Below, in pieces: positions 17,697 through 26,938 of a stretch of DNA of 50,921 nucleotides. Made by a program: the position numbers and the translations under genes. A model generated the notes under the pieces. That model saw only the letters and a program-made list of their open reading frames with translations. It was not told the DNA's origin and did not search any database. The stretch's first letter is position 1. The number at the start of each line of letters is the position of its first letter. Source of the stretch: Planctomycetota bacterium (GTDB lineage Bacteria > Planctomycetota > UBA11346). The stretch spans positions 1 through 50,921 of the forward strand of contig JANQLF010000157.1 in NCBI GenBank assembly GCA_028280785.1, in the 5' to 3' direction.

Positions 17697-18957
17697 ACGT
17701 AGTCCCAACCCCTTGCATCAGTCGAAGTCTTATGTGCATGCACCGTTGATTATTTTAAGTATATTATTCTTAATTCCATTTGTGTGGTTGATCATGAGCT
17801 CACTGCAGCCGCGTGAACAGGTCGGAAAAAATCCTCCGGAGTGGTTGCCGCGCCAGCATTATATTATGCATGATGAGAAGAAAATTTTTGTAACACCACC
17901 TGAAGAAATCGGCATAGAAAAAGTCGAAGTGAAGATGCTGGAAGGATTGAAGAAAGGACAGCAATTATTAGTTGATAAGAGTGCTTACCAAAATGGCCAG
18001 GTGCTGCAAAAGGTCCAAGTTGCTGACCAGTTTGAAGAGAAGGCATTTGCTGCAGAACTAATTGCATCCTATGCAGCAACAGATGTCTATGTGAAGCGCT
18101 GGCAGTTATCAAAAATTACGCCAGCCGAAGAAGGCCGACAATGGTTTTGTGTGAAGCCTGAAGACGTACAGGTAGAAATAAATGCAGTGTGGGGCAATTA
18201 TGGCGAAGCTGTACGTGCCTTGACCGCCGGTGAAGAATACAAAGCGCTGCCGCTGTCTGAACTGATGGCAAAATCAAGTACACCATTGACCGATAAACAT
18301 GCTGATGGAGTGACTATCACATTTTTAACCTACCTATTAAATACATTGGTTGTCGCAGTCTTAAGTGTGATCGGTACGGTCTTATCAAGTTCTTTGGTCG
18401 CTTATGGTTTATCGCGGATCAAATGGCGTGGCAGTAACACGCTGTTTATCATCACTTTATCGACGATGATGATACCGTTCCCAGTATTAATGATTCCGCT
18501 GTATTCAGTTTTCCGTGAATTGGGTTGGATTGGTACTTTGATGCCTTTGTGGGTGCCTGCGTTTTTTGGTAGTGCCTTTAATATTTTCTTACTACGTCAG
18601 TTTTTCTTAACTATTCCAAGTGAAATCAGCGACGCAGCGCGCATTGACGGTTGCAGTGAATTTGGTATTTACTGGCGCATTATGCTGCCGTTGGCGAAAC
18701 CTGCGCTTGCGGTCGTTGCCTTGTTCCAGTTTTTATTCTGCTGGAATGATTTCTTAGGACCGATGATTTTCCTCACCGAACCATCGACGTTTACCATGGC
18801 GCTTGGGCTACAGCAATATCAATCACAGCACGGTGGCAGCGAGTGGCATTTACTCATGGCCGCTTCGGTTTTATTAGTCTTGCCGATTATTGTCCTGTTC
18901 TTCTTTATGCAGAAGACGTTTATTCAAGGCATTTCAACGACGGGTGTCAAAGGTTAA
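17686..18957 (+). CDS. sugar ABC transporter permease (MalG type) with large periplasmic insertion
   Basis: The product has 423 residues, well above the usual 275-300. Helix 1 (LSILFLIPFVWLIMSSLQ) is followed by about 160 extra residues (about 45-200, EKKIFVTPPEEIGIEKVEVK... to ITPAEEGRQWFCVKPEDVQV) before the conserved NYGEAVRAL segment and helices 2-6. The EAA loop is present (ISDAARIDGCSEFGIYWRIM). The extra part lies in the first periplasmic loop, where it could meet the binding protein. It is the last gene of the importer; the sulfatase on the opposite strand begins 3 bp after. Confidence 0.9.
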   Translation: MTAKRSPNPLHQSKSYVHAPLIILSILFLIPFVWLIMSSLQPREQVGKNPPEWLPRQHYIMHDEKKIFVTPPEEIGIEKVEVKMLEGLKKGQQLLVDKSAYQNGQVLQKVQVADQFEEKAFAAELIASYAATDVYVKRWQLSKITPAEEGRQWFCVKPEDVQVEINAVWGNYGEAVRALTAGEEYKALPLSELMAKSSTPLTDKHADGVTITFLTYLLNTLVVAVLSVIGTVLSSSLVAYGLSRIKWRGSNTLFIITLSTMMIPFPVLMIPLYSVFRELGWIGTLMPLWVPAFFGSAFNIFLLRQFFLTIPSEISDAARIDGCSEFGIYWRIMLPLAKPALAVVALFQFLFCWNDFLGPMIFLTEPSTFTMALGLQQYQSQHGGSEWHLLMAASVLLVLPIIVLFFFMQKTFIQGISTTGVKG

Positions 18958-18960
18958 GCA

Positions 18961-20511
18961 TTACGCGTGGGCAACGCGGCGTGGTTGCTGACCGGCGCAT
19001 TCCATATTGACCTGTACTAGTTTAATTAAGAGCTCTGCTTTTTTAGCAGCAAAGTCAGGATTATCGTAGAGATTGGTATATTGCATCGGATCATCATCTA
19101 AATTATAAAGTTCACCGTAGCTGTTGTGCTTATAGCAGACCAATTTGTAATTATCGTGAATTAATGATTGCTGGTGCAAATTAATGGTTGGTTGATTATC
19201 CACCAAGGCCCAATCACGGACGCAGTTACCATTAAAGGCGTCTAATAAGCTGATGCCCTGCATGCCAACGGGAATGTCAATGCCAGCTGCATCTAATATT
19301 GTAGGGGTCATATCGACTAAATTAAAGAAGGTGGGATTTATACCACCGTCACATTGTTGGCGTGCAGGCCACGACATAATACCGGGAATGCGTTGATTGC
19401 CGTCAGTTGCCGAAACGCCTTTACCCCACAGGCCGTGATCACCTAATTCATCACCGTGGTCGCTACTAAACATAATTAATGTATTTTCGCGTTGGCCGAT
19501 GCTGTCTAAATAATCAAAAACTTTGCCGAGGTAATCATCAAGCATATTAACCATGCCGATATAAGCTTGGACGCAGGTTTTCTTATCTTCATTATTCTTA
19601 TTATCTTGGCCGTGGGCGGGAACATTAATGCCATCCCAGAACTTGGTGTGTTCATCGTCAGTCCAATAGTTACCGTCAAGGAAGCGTTGATAAAATGGTG
19701 GTTTGTCTTTATTTTCACCTTCCTTGAATGCGCCGAGTTCGACATTGCTCATGTCGACATCACTAAAATACGGTTCTGGACAGACAAATGGTGGGTGTGG
19801 ATCCTGTAAATTCATCATACAAAACCACGGTTGGTCTTTGTGTGATTCTATCCAATTGATGCCTTCTTCACAAATCCATGCGGTTTGGGTATCGCCATGT
19901 TCCTTTGCCCAGGATCCAATCGGTGTTTTAACCGCGTCGCCGTTTTCATCAAAGTGATTATGTAGCTTATCGATATTCTTGCCTTTTTTATTGAGCCACG
20001 ATCGATAGTGCGCATGGGGGCGACGATCGCAGGTGTGTGCCGAACAATGACGGACAAAATCAAAGCCCATATAGGGTCCGTCATAATTATCCCAAAATTC
20101 ATCACTTGGATCACCGTCTTTTAAAGTTTTATCATTGGTGTGCTTTTCTTCGATCGAGAAACCCGCAACATGTTTTTCTTCTAGGTGCCGAGCAACAAAA
20201 TGTGTTTTACCAATTATGGCCGTATTATAACCAGCTTCTTTTAAATGATGGGCAACAGTCGGATCTTCAAGTGCGGGAACGGCTTCCATGCCAATAGAAA
20301 ATGCACCGTGACGAGTTGGATATAAACCGGTAATCATGCTGACACGTGCCGGCGTACAGATTGGTGAAGGTGTGTAAGAGCGTTCGAAGACGATGCCTTC
20401 ACTAGCCAGTTTATCGAGGTTGGGTGTTTTGTAGCCGGGGCAGTTAAAAAAGCTTAAGGTGTCCCAGCGTTGTTGGTCAGTAGTGATGACGAGAATGTTT
20501 GGTTTATCCAA
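18961..20511 (-). CDS. sulfatase (formylglycine-type S1 family)
   Basis: The product has 516 residues from a TTG start, the only option in frame before a stop. PNILVITTDQQRWDTLSF holds the metal-binding Asp residues, and SPICTPARVSMITGLYPT (Cys52) is the C-x-P-x-R signature in which Cys becomes formylglycine. SSDHGDELGDHG is the second metal site. It hydrolyses sulfate esters of sugars or other alcohols. There is no signal peptide, so it may be cytoplasmic, acting on imported sugars brought in by the transporter ending 3 bp away on the other strand. Specificity cannot be read from sequence. Confidence 0.93.
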   Translation of the reverse strand: MDKPNILVITTDQQRWDTLSFFNCPGYKTPNLDKLASEGIVFERSYTPSPICTPARVSMITGLYPTRHGAFSIGMEAVPALEDPTVAHHLKEAGYNTAIIGKTHFVARHLEEKHVAGFSIEEKHTNDKTLKDGDPSDEFWDNYDGPYMGFDFVRHCSAHTCDRRPHAHYRSWLNKKGKNIDKLHNHFDENGDAVKTPIGSWAKEHGDTQTAWICEEGINWIESHKDQPWFCMMNLQDPHPPFVCPEPYFSDVDMSNVELGAFKEGENKDKPPFYQRFLDGNYWTDDEHTKFWDGINVPAHGQDNKNNEDKKTCVQAYIGMVNMLDDYLGKVFDYLDSIGQRENTLIMFSSDHGDELGDHGLWGKGVSATDGNQRIPGIMSWPARQQCDGGINPTFFNLVDMTPTILDAAGIDIPVGMQGISLLDAFNGNCVRDWALVDNQPTINLHQQSLIHDNYKLVCYKHNSYGELYNLDDDPMQYTNLYDNPDFAAKKAELLIKLVQVNMECAGQQPRRVAHA

Positions 20512-20620
20512 GTTGAGATCCGATCATATCAAGAGAGGGAGAGATAGCTTATGTCCAGGAATGAAGCAGCAAATGAACAAATGGACATGGGAGGTCTGAT
20601 GAGAATCACCAAGAAAAAGC

Positions 20621-20656
20621 TTGAAGGAAACCTAAGAAACCTTATAAGTTTCCATT
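20621..20656 (+). promoter_or_regulatory. sigma70-like promoter of SOUL operon with GAAACC operator
   Basis: A -35 TTGAAG at 20621-20626, a 16-nt spacer beginning with GAAACC (20627-20632), a -10 TATAAG at 20643-20648, then 8 nt (TTTCCATT) to the ATG at 20657. A second GAAACC lies at 20636-20641. The start of transcription should fall at or near the A of ATG, so the mRNA would be leaderless. The same layout occurs before the oxidoreductase operon at 28958 and before tetR at 30592. Confidence 0.6.
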
Positions 20657-21298
20657 ATGAAGAAACTACATCTCTATATTATGACCATATCCATAAGTTC
20701 CTTTTCCATAGTATCTTGTGATTACTCAATGGAGAGGGCTGTTGAAAACTCATCGATGAATATCGGTGAAAATGAGGCGATGGCAGGCAAGCCTGCAGAG
20801 CGCTATGCCGAAGCACCGCTGCCTACGGGATTTGCCGAGCCGAACATGGTCAGAAAAGTTCAACTCATCGATGTGCCAGCACATCGAGCAGTAGAGGGTC
20901 CAAGCTTTCGCGCCTGCTTCCGTCATATTCAAGCCAACGATATTCCGATGACTGCTCCGGTTTATATGGATGTGGAAACTGCTGATAATGGGGCGCCACG
21001 TGCGTTTGGTAAAATGCGTTTTCTTTATCCAGAAAAAGATGTTGATCCGAATGTGATTGCCAAAGACGTTGAAATTATCGATGTGCCCCAACATCAAGCG
21101 ATAACTATACATTTTATGGGTGCGATGACTAATGAGCGCTGCATGCATGCTCAAGAGCAATTGATGAAATGGCTTGATGAACAGGATACGAGTTTCGTTG
21201 TGGATGGTGATCCGGTTGTGCTTGGCTATAATAGTCCATTCGTATTTCCTTGGAAAAAAATGTGGGCTATGCAAATTCCAGTGAAAAGAAGAGAGTGA
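20657..21298 (+). CDS. SOUL-family heme-binding lipoprotein
   Basis: The product has 213 residues. A signal peptide with lipobox SIVSC (Cys21) puts it outside the inner membrane. Residues 65-210 follow the SOUL/HBP pattern: EGPSFRACFRHIQANDIPMT, APVYMDVET, FLYPEKDVDPNV, and FVFPWKKMWAMQIPV at the C-terminus. SOUL proteins bind heme or tetrapyrroles and occur near light-stress genes in many bacteria. It is first of a three-gene operon; its stop shares a base with the next start (TGATG). Confidence 0.85.
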   Translation: MKKLHLYIMTISISSFSIVSCDYSMERAVENSSMNIGENEAMAGKPAERYAEAPLPTGFAEPNMVRKVQLIDVPAHRAVEGPSFRACFRHIQANDIPMTAPVYMDVETADNGAPRAFGKMRFLYPEKDVDPNVIAKDVEIIDVPQHQAITIHFMGAMTNERCMHAQEQLMKWLDEQDTSFVVDGDPVVLGYNSPFVFPWKKMWAMQIPVKRRE

Positions 21299-21750
21299 TG
21301 AATACCTTAGAGCGCAGGGTCTTGATCAACTGTAATATTCATGATGCCTGGGAATTTATAAATAAACCGCAGAATTTGAATAAAATCACTCCACCGCAGA
21401 TGGAGTTTAAAATACTTTCTGATATTCCTGAAGAAATGTATGATGGCTTGATGATAGATTATCGAGTTAAAGTACCAAGGTTTGGTTATTTAGATTGGAC
21501 TAGTGAAATTAAACACGTTCGCTCACATCGTTCCTTTGTCGATGAGCAGCGAGTTGGGCCCTATAATATGTGGTACCACTTTCATTCAATAAAAGAGATG
21601 GGCGACCAAGTTGAATTTTTTGATCAAGTGCATTATCGCATGCCGTTTGGTGTTTTTGGCAAACTTGCCCACGCATTATTTGTCAAAAGAGATTTAAGAA
21701 ACATTTTTGATTATCGCGAAGAATCGTTGAAACGGTATTTTGAGGGATAG
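21298..21750 (+). CDS. SRPBCC-family (START-like) protein
   Basis: The product has 150 residues, starting at 21298 where TGATG couples it to the SOUL stop and GAAGAGAG serves as ribosome binding site. LERRVLINCNIHDAWEFINK opens the fold, followed by LNKITPPQMEFKIL and DWTSEIKHVRSHRSFVDEQ, and then QVEFFDQVHYRMPFG, as in small ligand-binding SRPBCC proteins (polyketide-cyclase/dehydrase-like). The hydrophobic pocket would carry a lipid or tetrapyrrole. Such a gene is often next to photolyase or flavin reductase genes; the ligand is unknown. Confidence 0.85.
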   Translation: MNTLERRVLINCNIHDAWEFINKPQNLNKITPPQMEFKILSDIPEEMYDGLMIDYRVKVPRFGYLDWTSEIKHVRSHRSFVDEQRVGPYNMWYHFHSIKEMGDQVEFFDQVHYRMPFGVFGKLAHALFVKRDLRNIFDYREESLKRYFEG

Positions 21751-21754
21751 TGAG

Positions 21755-22378
21755 ATGATCTGCCATAGCTTTGATGATATTATGCGGATGGAGAAACGTT
21801 TCCGTACGTGCTTTGTTAATTGCTTGAGCGGGGTGAAAAGCCCGGTTCTCCTTGGTTCACAAGATGATAATGGTTGTACTAATTTAGCGATTATGAGCTC
21901 GGTATTCCACGTCGGAGCAAATCCACCTTTGCTTGGAACTATTATCCGGCCCCATTCGGTGCCGCGACATAGCCTTGAGAATATCATTGAGACTGGTGTT
22001 TACACGCTTAATCATGTGACAGTTGATTTTTTTGAAGACGCGCATCAAACCGCGGCTCGTTATGATAAAGATATGTCTGAATTCGACGCCGTTGGTTTAG
22101 ATCCAATTTATCGCAATGATTTCCCAGCACCATTTGTGAAGCAGAGTCCATTGTCATTAGGCATGTCTTTGCAGGAGCGTCAGACCTTAAGCATTAATCA
22201 AACCGAATTGATTATTGGGAAAATTGAATGGGTTTATGCACGTCCTGATTTGATCGAAACAGATGGGTATATTTCTTTTGAAAGTCTCGGTGGTGTAGGT
22301 GTGGTAGGTTTAGATTCCTATCACATGTTGCAGGCTTTATCGCGCTTGCCCTATGCTAAGCCGAAGGTTGTTCACTGA
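21755..22378 (+). CDS. flavin reductase-like FMN-binding protein
   Basis: The product has 207 residues from the ATG at 21755, preferred because GAGGGA lies 7 nt upstream; a TTG at 21740 overlaps the SRPBCC gene. SPVLLGSQDDNGCTNLAIMS, GTIIRPHSVPRHSLENI and YTLNHVTVDFF are the flavin-reductase split-barrel signature where FMN binds. It probably reduces flavin or uses it as a cofactor to oxidise or reduce a small ligand. Its 3' end overlaps the 3' end of the opposing DUF4345 gene by 23 bp, so the two operons converge here. Confidence 0.85.
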   Translation: MICHSFDDIMRMEKRFRTCFVNCLSGVKSPVLLGSQDDNGCTNLAIMSSVFHVGANPPLLGTIIRPHSVPRHSLENIIETGVYTLNHVTVDFFEDAHQTAARYDKDMSEFDAVGLDPIYRNDFPAPFVKQSPLSLGMSLQERQTLSINQTELIIGKIEWVYARPDLIETDGYISFESLGGVGVVGLDSYHMLQALSRLPYAKPKVVH

Positions 22379-22763
22379 GTGACCAGGAACGCAGCTGCAG
22401 TATACCCCAGACGAGGATGACTAGCTCAAAGATAGCAATGCCAATAAATGGAAATGAATAAGTATTATCTATAATAATACTTATGGATCGTGTTAATCCG
22501 GTAAATCCAAATGTACAAACACAAGCGAGAACCTTTGCCTCTGCATTAAGTAATTGCGAAGGTAGGAGTAAAAACACTACCAGGCCCAGTTCTAGGCCGC
22601 CGTAAAAACTACGAAATTCGACAATCCCTAGCATATCTTCACTTTGAAAGCCAATTAATGACATCAATGACTGTGTGGCAAATAGTGCCCAGGTGGCGAA
22701 AACTGCCAAGGGCACAACGCAGGCTGCTAGGAAGGCATAGTACGATATGTCCAAATGTTTCAT
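22356..22763 (-). CDS. DUF4345-family membrane protein
   Basis: The product has 135 residues with four hydrophobic helices. The EFRSFYGGLELGLVVFLL motif in the second helix is the mark of this small family. The role is unknown. It is the last gene of the eight-gene minus-strand operon, and its start coincides with the stop of the previous gene (base 22763 is shared), indicating translational coupling. The context suggests a membrane or lipid-linked function. Confidence 0.8.
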   Translation of the reverse strand: MKHLDISYYAFLAACVVPLAVFATWALFATQSLMSLIGFQSEDMLGIVEFRSFYGGLELGLVVFLLLPSQLLNAEAKVLACVCTFGFTGLTRSISIIIDNTYSFPFIGIAIFELVILVWGILQLRSWSLSEQPSA

Positions 22764-23335
22764 TATTTTGGAACACCTAATAAAGCAGCTCTCAAATTTT
22801 TGTTAAGTGGTTGAGGGCCTAACCAGATACTACAAAATTTCTCCGCTAATAGTTGATTATTTATTTTTATAAATTTATCTAGTTTTGGATAGCTAAGTTG
22901 CAGCCCATTTTCATCATGAATAACGGTCAGCATGTCGCCAACTTGAGTATCTTCATAGAAAGAAAGTAGTAACTGCCAATCATCGCCAAAATTTTCCACT
23001 TCTTCTTTGGTGGCGTTGAGTAATATGGCCTGTTCCGTGGCCTTTATGCTCGCATTCTTGGGAATTGAACGTAAGTAGTGGAATTTTATTATTTTTGGTC
23101 GCGTCGTATGATCGACGGTGGATTTATTAGAATACAGTACCACATCATAAACTTTGAAGAATCCGCCATAAACAAACGTTCCAGCCCCTATGATTTTTAA
23201 AGCATCAGTTTTGCTTTCCTTGCCTATGTTATTGGTCGCTTCATATTTATTGTTGTCAACTCGACCATAGCCATAGCAGGATAGTATTCCTACGGTGATG
23301 AAACCGAGTGAAAGTAGTAGTGGTATTTTTCTCAT
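22763..23335 (-). CDS. chalcone isomerase-like lipoprotein
   Basis: The product has 190 residues with a lipobox (ILSC, Cys20). Residues 45-185 match the bacterial chalcone-isomerase-like fold: LKIIGAGTFVYGGFFKVYDV, VLYSN, IKFHYLRSIPKNA, FYEDTQVGDMLTVIH and LGPQPLNKNLRAALLG. In bacteria this fold binds fatty acids rather than flavonoids in the characterised cases, which fits the lipid-modifying neighbours. Only 3 bp separate it from the methyltransferase upstream. Confidence 0.85.
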   Translation of the reverse strand: MRKIPLLLSLGFITVGILSCYGYGRVDNNKYEATNNIGKESKTDALKIIGAGTFVYGGFFKVYDVVLYSNKSTVDHTTRPKIIKFHYLRSIPKNASIKATEQAILLNATKEEVENFGDDWQLLLSFYEDTQVGDMLTVIHDENGLQLSYPKLDKFIKINNQLLAEKFCSIWLGPQPLNKNLRAALLGVPK

Positions 23336-23338
23336 GAT

Positions 23339-24355
23339 TTAGGCCTTTTTAAATCTGTAATGTCCAACAAACCAGTCTTTGCCTTCATTATAACCGAACA
23401 TCTCTCGGCACGCCATGAAGAACATACGCCATTTATTGAATTGAATTTTACGTTCCTTTTTGCTGTCGATGTGTTTAAACATATCATCAATCATATTTTT
23501 ATTTTTATCCATATTTTCAAGCCAAGCATGCGATGTTTTCTCATAATGGGTGCCATTGACCATCCATTGATTGGTGACCTGTAGGTGGTTATCGAATAGC
23601 TTGAATAAATCGTAGCTGGGCATGATCCCACCAGTGAAGAAATTCTTAGCCATCCAGTTGTCTTCACCTTCATCTTCGAAGGGATAAGCATATTCACTGT
23701 GACAGAATACATGCAGGAAGCACTGGCCGTCATCGCTCAGCCAATTCGACATTTTTTCAAAAATATAGGCATAATTGCGTAGGTGTTCAAAGCATTCGAT
23801 AGAAACGATACGATCAAAATGTTGATCAGTTTCAAATTGAGTAACATCGCCAGTGATGATATTGACATTTGTAAATCCACGCTGAAGGCATTGGTGTTCA
23901 ATGAATTGGCGCTGAGAATTTGAATTGGAAATTGCAGTAATTTGAGAATTGGGGTAATGCTCCGCCATCCATAAAGTGAGCGAACCCCAACCGCAACCTA
24001 TCTCAAGAATTTCTTGACCATCTTCTAATTCGGCACGCTCACATGATAACGACAGCATGGCAGCTTCAGCCTCATCCAGGGTTTGGCATCCCTCTGGCCA
24101 GTAGGCACTGCTGTATTTAAGGTGTTTACCGAGTGCATAATGATAAAAATTAGCGGGAACTTCATAATGCTGCACATTGGCTGCATCTTGTTCGATAGCG
24201 GCAGGGCTTTGATGCAGTGTGCTGATGAATTTTTGTAATTTATCCTTGTAGGCTAAACAATCTTTTAAGCGTAGCTTACATTGTTGACGAATGCCATAAG
24301 CCAAAAGGGAGTCAGGGAGGATGCCGTGTTCTGCTAAATAGACGCCGATAGACAT
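23339..24355 (-). CDS. CFA-synthase-like SAM methyltransferase (coclaurine-NMT-like subgroup)
   Basis: The product has 338 residues. HYEVPANFYHYALGKHLKYS precedes the SAM loop LEIGCGWGSLTLWMAEHYP, followed by FDRIVSIECFEHLRNY and NFFTGGIMPSYDLF, a pattern of the CFA-like subgroup that also contains plant coclaurine N-methyltransferases. These enzymes transfer methyl from SAM to a substrate, in the CFA class to an unsaturated fatty-acyl chain. It differs from the second copy at 25661 in length and motifs, so they likely do different steps. It abuts the DUF1295 gene by one base. Confidence 0.88.
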   Translation of the reverse strand: MSIGVYLAEHGILPDSLLAYGIRQQCKLRLKDCLAYKDKLQKFISTLHQSPAAIEQDAANVQHYEVPANFYHYALGKHLKYSSAYWPEGCQTLDEAEAAMLSLSCERAELEDGQEILEIGCGWGSLTLWMAEHYPNSQITAISNSNSQRQFIEHQCLQRGFTNVNIITGDVTQFETDQHFDRIVSIECFEHLRNYAYIFEKMSNWLSDDGQCFLHVFCHSEYAYPFEDEGEDNWMAKNFFTGGIMPSYDLFKLFDNHLQVTNQWMVNGTHYEKTSHAWLENMDKNKNMIDDMFKHIDSKKERKIQFNKWRMFFMACREMFGYNEGKDWFVGHYRFKKA

Positions 24356-25141
24356 TTATGCCACCTTTCTATGAAACCAGGGAAAAAATGGGGAAGTGGT
24401 AAGTTGATATTCTTTATAATCTGTGCGATTAATGAGCGAACAGTGCTCGGTGTAGGGAATGCCGGTGACTTTTATAAGTAACCATAATTCAACGATAGGT
24501 ACAATTGTCGCTAAATAACCGTAAGGAAATGACCAGCATAAGACAGGAAAGCTGCACCAAAATAGCCATTCGAAGAAGTAGTTTGGATGACGAGAATAAT
24601 TCCATAGCCCAACTCTGCAGGTCTTGCCTTTATTATCTGGGTTCTTTATCCATGTTGAAAGTTGGAAATCAGCAATGATTGAGCCGATTATTGAAATGGC
24701 AGCAATGCTCAAGCCGATAATAATTTGTAAAGCTGAGGCTTCGTAATTATAATCAACAAGTAAAAATGGAATGCTAAAAAGTGGAATGAGAATGGCTTGA
24801 AACCAGATAAACCAAAGCATGAAATGATTGTAGTTTGTACCGCGTTCCTTACGTAATTGAGCGTATCGCGAATCCTCACGATCGCTTAAAATGACTCTGT
24901 TAACTAGTAAATGAGACCCGAGGCGTAAGGACCAGAGGACGCCAAGTAGTAATACGATGAGACCAGTTGTTCCTTCGGGGGGATATATTGAAAGGGTGTA
25001 AACGGCAACGGTACCAATACCAAACGACCAACAGACATCGACAATGTTGGAGTTCTTGCTAATTAATTGATAAATCCAACTAAATGTCATGATGGCAAAG
25101 CTTATGGCAAATATAATTCCGATTTCAGCTAGATTATGCAT
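24356..25141 (-). CDS. DUF1295-family membrane oxidoreductase
   Basis: The product has 261 residues with about seven transmembrane helices. SNIVDVCWSFGIG near the N-terminus and GLWNYSRHPNYFFEWLFWCS toward the C-terminus are characteristic of DUF1295, related to steroid 5-alpha-reductases and isoprenylcysteine methyltransferases. NADPH-dependent reduction of a lipid double bond is a plausible activity. It overlaps the DUF2878 gene by 8 bp and forms part of the lipid-modification operon. Confidence 0.88.
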   Translation of the reverse strand: MHNLAEIGIIFAISFAIMTFSWIYQLISKNSNIVDVCWSFGIGTVAVYTLSIYPPEGTTGLIVLLLGVLWSLRLGSHLLVNRVILSDREDSRYAQLRKERGTNYNHFMLWFIWFQAILIPLFSIPFLLVDYNYEASALQIIIGLSIAAISIIGSIIADFQLSTWIKNPDNKGKTCRVGLWNYSRHPNYFFEWLFWCSFPVLCWSFPYGYLATIVPIVELWLLIKVTGIPYTEHCSLINRTDYKEYQLTTSPFFPWFHRKVA

Positions 25142-25664
25142 AGTGAGCTACTCGTTTGCGACAGTTGTAGAGTACGAGGCCGGAGATCGCATAAACTAAT
25201 GCAATGGCACCAAGTGTTATGGTCATTTGATCTGGTAAATTGATTGCTTCGGCACGATGTCCGGTCCAATAACAGAGTGGAGCTGAGACAAAACATACTG
25301 AAGCAGTTAGGAGAGGATGTTTTCCAAACATGTTTGGGTAGGTATAGACACCGATACCAAGTAAAACCCACAGACAGAAAATCCATGGTGGTGGCATAAG
25401 TTCAATGTTGAGAAAGCTGTTATAGGCGATGACTTCAAAGTGCATGAGTGATCCATCAATGACTGATCCACATAAAACAGATAAGAGAATGATATAGAGT
25501 GACGGTTTTGAAAAATTGTTGGCAAACAAATAAAATCCGAAGATGCCTAGCATCAAAACGTAAGTCAGTATCTCGAGTTGCGATCCAGCTGAATGGATAA
25601 GCAGCCACCACAGTACGCCCCAGGCAATCATATAGATATTGGAAAACAATTCCTGGCGTTTCAT
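25134..25664 (-). CDS. DUF2878-family membrane protein
   Basis: The product has 176 residues with five or six predicted helices; GVLWWLLIHSAG, SVIDGSLMHFEVIAYNSF and PPPWIFCLWVLLGIG are the usual landmarks of this family. No reaction is known to me. It regularly accompanies CFA-type methyltransferase, DUF1365 and FAD oxidoreductase genes. Overlaps with both neighbours (ATGA-type, 4 and 8 bp) show it belongs to the same transcript. Confidence 0.85.
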   Translation of the reverse strand: MKRQELFSNIYMIAWGVLWWLLIHSAGSQLEILTYVLMLGIFGFYLFANNFSKPSLYIILLSVLCGSVIDGSLMHFEVIAYNSFLNIELMPPPWIFCLWVLLGIGVYTYPNMFGKHPLLTASVCFVSAPLCYWTGHRAEAINLPDQMTITLGAIALVYAISGLVLYNCRKRVAHYA

Positions 25665-26938
25665 GCGTAGCCCAACTGCTCGAATTCTGCATTGCGATAA
25701 TGTGGCTTAACGAAGGTTAGGTGCTTGCTCTGAATATAGCGCTCGGCAAAACCACCTTCGCAATAACTTAAATAAAATTCCCAGAGGCGTTGGAAGGGCT
25801 TGGAATAACCTTCTGCTTCTATGGCATCAATATTCTTGTTGAAGAGGTTTCGCCAATCTGCCAAAGTCCGGGCATAGTGTGCAGAGTAATCTTCAAGCGA
25901 ATGAAGGTGTAAATCACTTGAGGCAGTAGCAGCTTCTAATAACGCAGTTACTGATGGGATGCAGCAGCCAGGAAAGATGAATTTTTTAATAAAATCGACT
26001 TCACGCTTAGCGCGATCGAATTCTTGATCTTCGACGGTAATTGCTTGAATTAAGCCAACACCACTTGGTTTTAATAGTCTGCTACAAACACTAAAAAATT
26101 CTTTATAGAATTGATGACCAACTGCTTCGATCATTTCAATGGAAACTAATTTGTCATAGGTACCTTCGAGTAAGCGATAATCCTTGTTGAGTATAGTGAT
26201 TCGGTCTTTGGCCGGTGATTGTTTGGCACGTTCAACAGCGAGCGCATACTGTTCATCCGAGATAGTGGTGGTGGTAACTTCGCAGCCATAATGTTCCGCG
26301 GCATAAATAGCGAAGCCACCCCAGCCAGTGCCGATTTCAATAATATGATCGCTTGGCTCTAATTCTAATTTCTTGCAAATAACATCCAATTTATGTGCGC
26401 TTGCTGTTTCTAAATCAGTCTCACTAGATTCATAGATGGCTGCACTGTACATGAGCCTGCTGTCGAGCATGTGTTTAAACAAATTATTACCGATGTCGTA
26501 ATGTGCTTTGATGTGCTGTTTGGCATCTTTCACGGTGTTGCGATTAATGCGATGAAGCATTTTTCGTATGGGTGATAACCATTGCACTAAAGTACCGTCT
26601 AGGCTGAGCATAACTTCTTGATTACGGCTAATAATACGCACGAGTGCAGTAAGGTTGTCACAGGACCATTGCTCTGATTGATAGCTGATGCCGCTGCCAA
26701 TGGTTCCAGTGCAGCTTACGTTAGTCCAAAAACCAGGGTGTGAGACGTGTATGTGCGCGCGTAATTCACTTTGTGGGTCACCGAATTCATAAACATCACT
26801 TTGATCTCTAATGGTTAAGAATCCGCTTTTAATTTTGTTGAAGGTGCGACACAACAATTTTTTTGAAAGGTTATCGATCCACGTCGCCTCAGAGCGTTGC
26901 AGTGATTCTTTGTGCAATACTTTTGCATCTGTTATCAT
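25661..26938 (-). CDS. cyclopropane-fatty-acyl-phospholipid synthase-family methyltransferase
   Basis: The product has 425 residues, typical for bacterial CFA synthase. The N-terminal lipid-contact domain (1-130) precedes HYDIGNNLFKHMLDSRLMYS, the SAM-binding IIEIGTGWGGFAIYAAEHYG, and YDKLVSIEMIEAVGHQFYKE, with FIFPGCCIPS further on. It should transfer a methyl group from SAM to a cis double bond in phospholipid acyl chains. The presence of the flavin oxidoreductase upstream suggests the product may be methylated and then oxidised rather than left as a cyclopropane (inference). It overlaps both neighbours by 4 bp. Confidence 0.9.
   Translation of the reverse strand: MITDAKVLHKESLQRSEATWIDNLSKKLLCRTFNKIKSGFLTIRDQSDVYEFGDPQSELRAHIHVSHPGFWTNVSCTGTIGSGISYQSEQWSCDNLTALVRIISRNQEVMLSLDGTLVQWLSPIRKMLHRINRNTVKDAKQHIKAHYDIGNNLFKHMLDSRLMYSAAIYESSETDLETASAHKLDVICKKLELEPSDHIIEIGTGWGGFAIYAAEHYGCEVTTTTISDEQYALAVERAKQSPAKDRITILNKDYRLLEGTYDKLVSIEMIEAVGHQFYKEFFSVCSRLLKPSGVGLIQAITVEDQEFDRAKREVDFIKKFIFPGCCIPSVTALLEAATASSDLHLHSLEDYSAHYARTLADWRNLFNKNIDAIEAEGYSKPFQRLWEFYLSYCEGGFAERYIQSKHLTFVKPHYRNAEFEQLGYA

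Noticed and set aside
19506-20297. Several frames of 79-88 codons opposite the sulfatase
   Set aside because: They are antisense shadows of a strongly conserved coding sequence.
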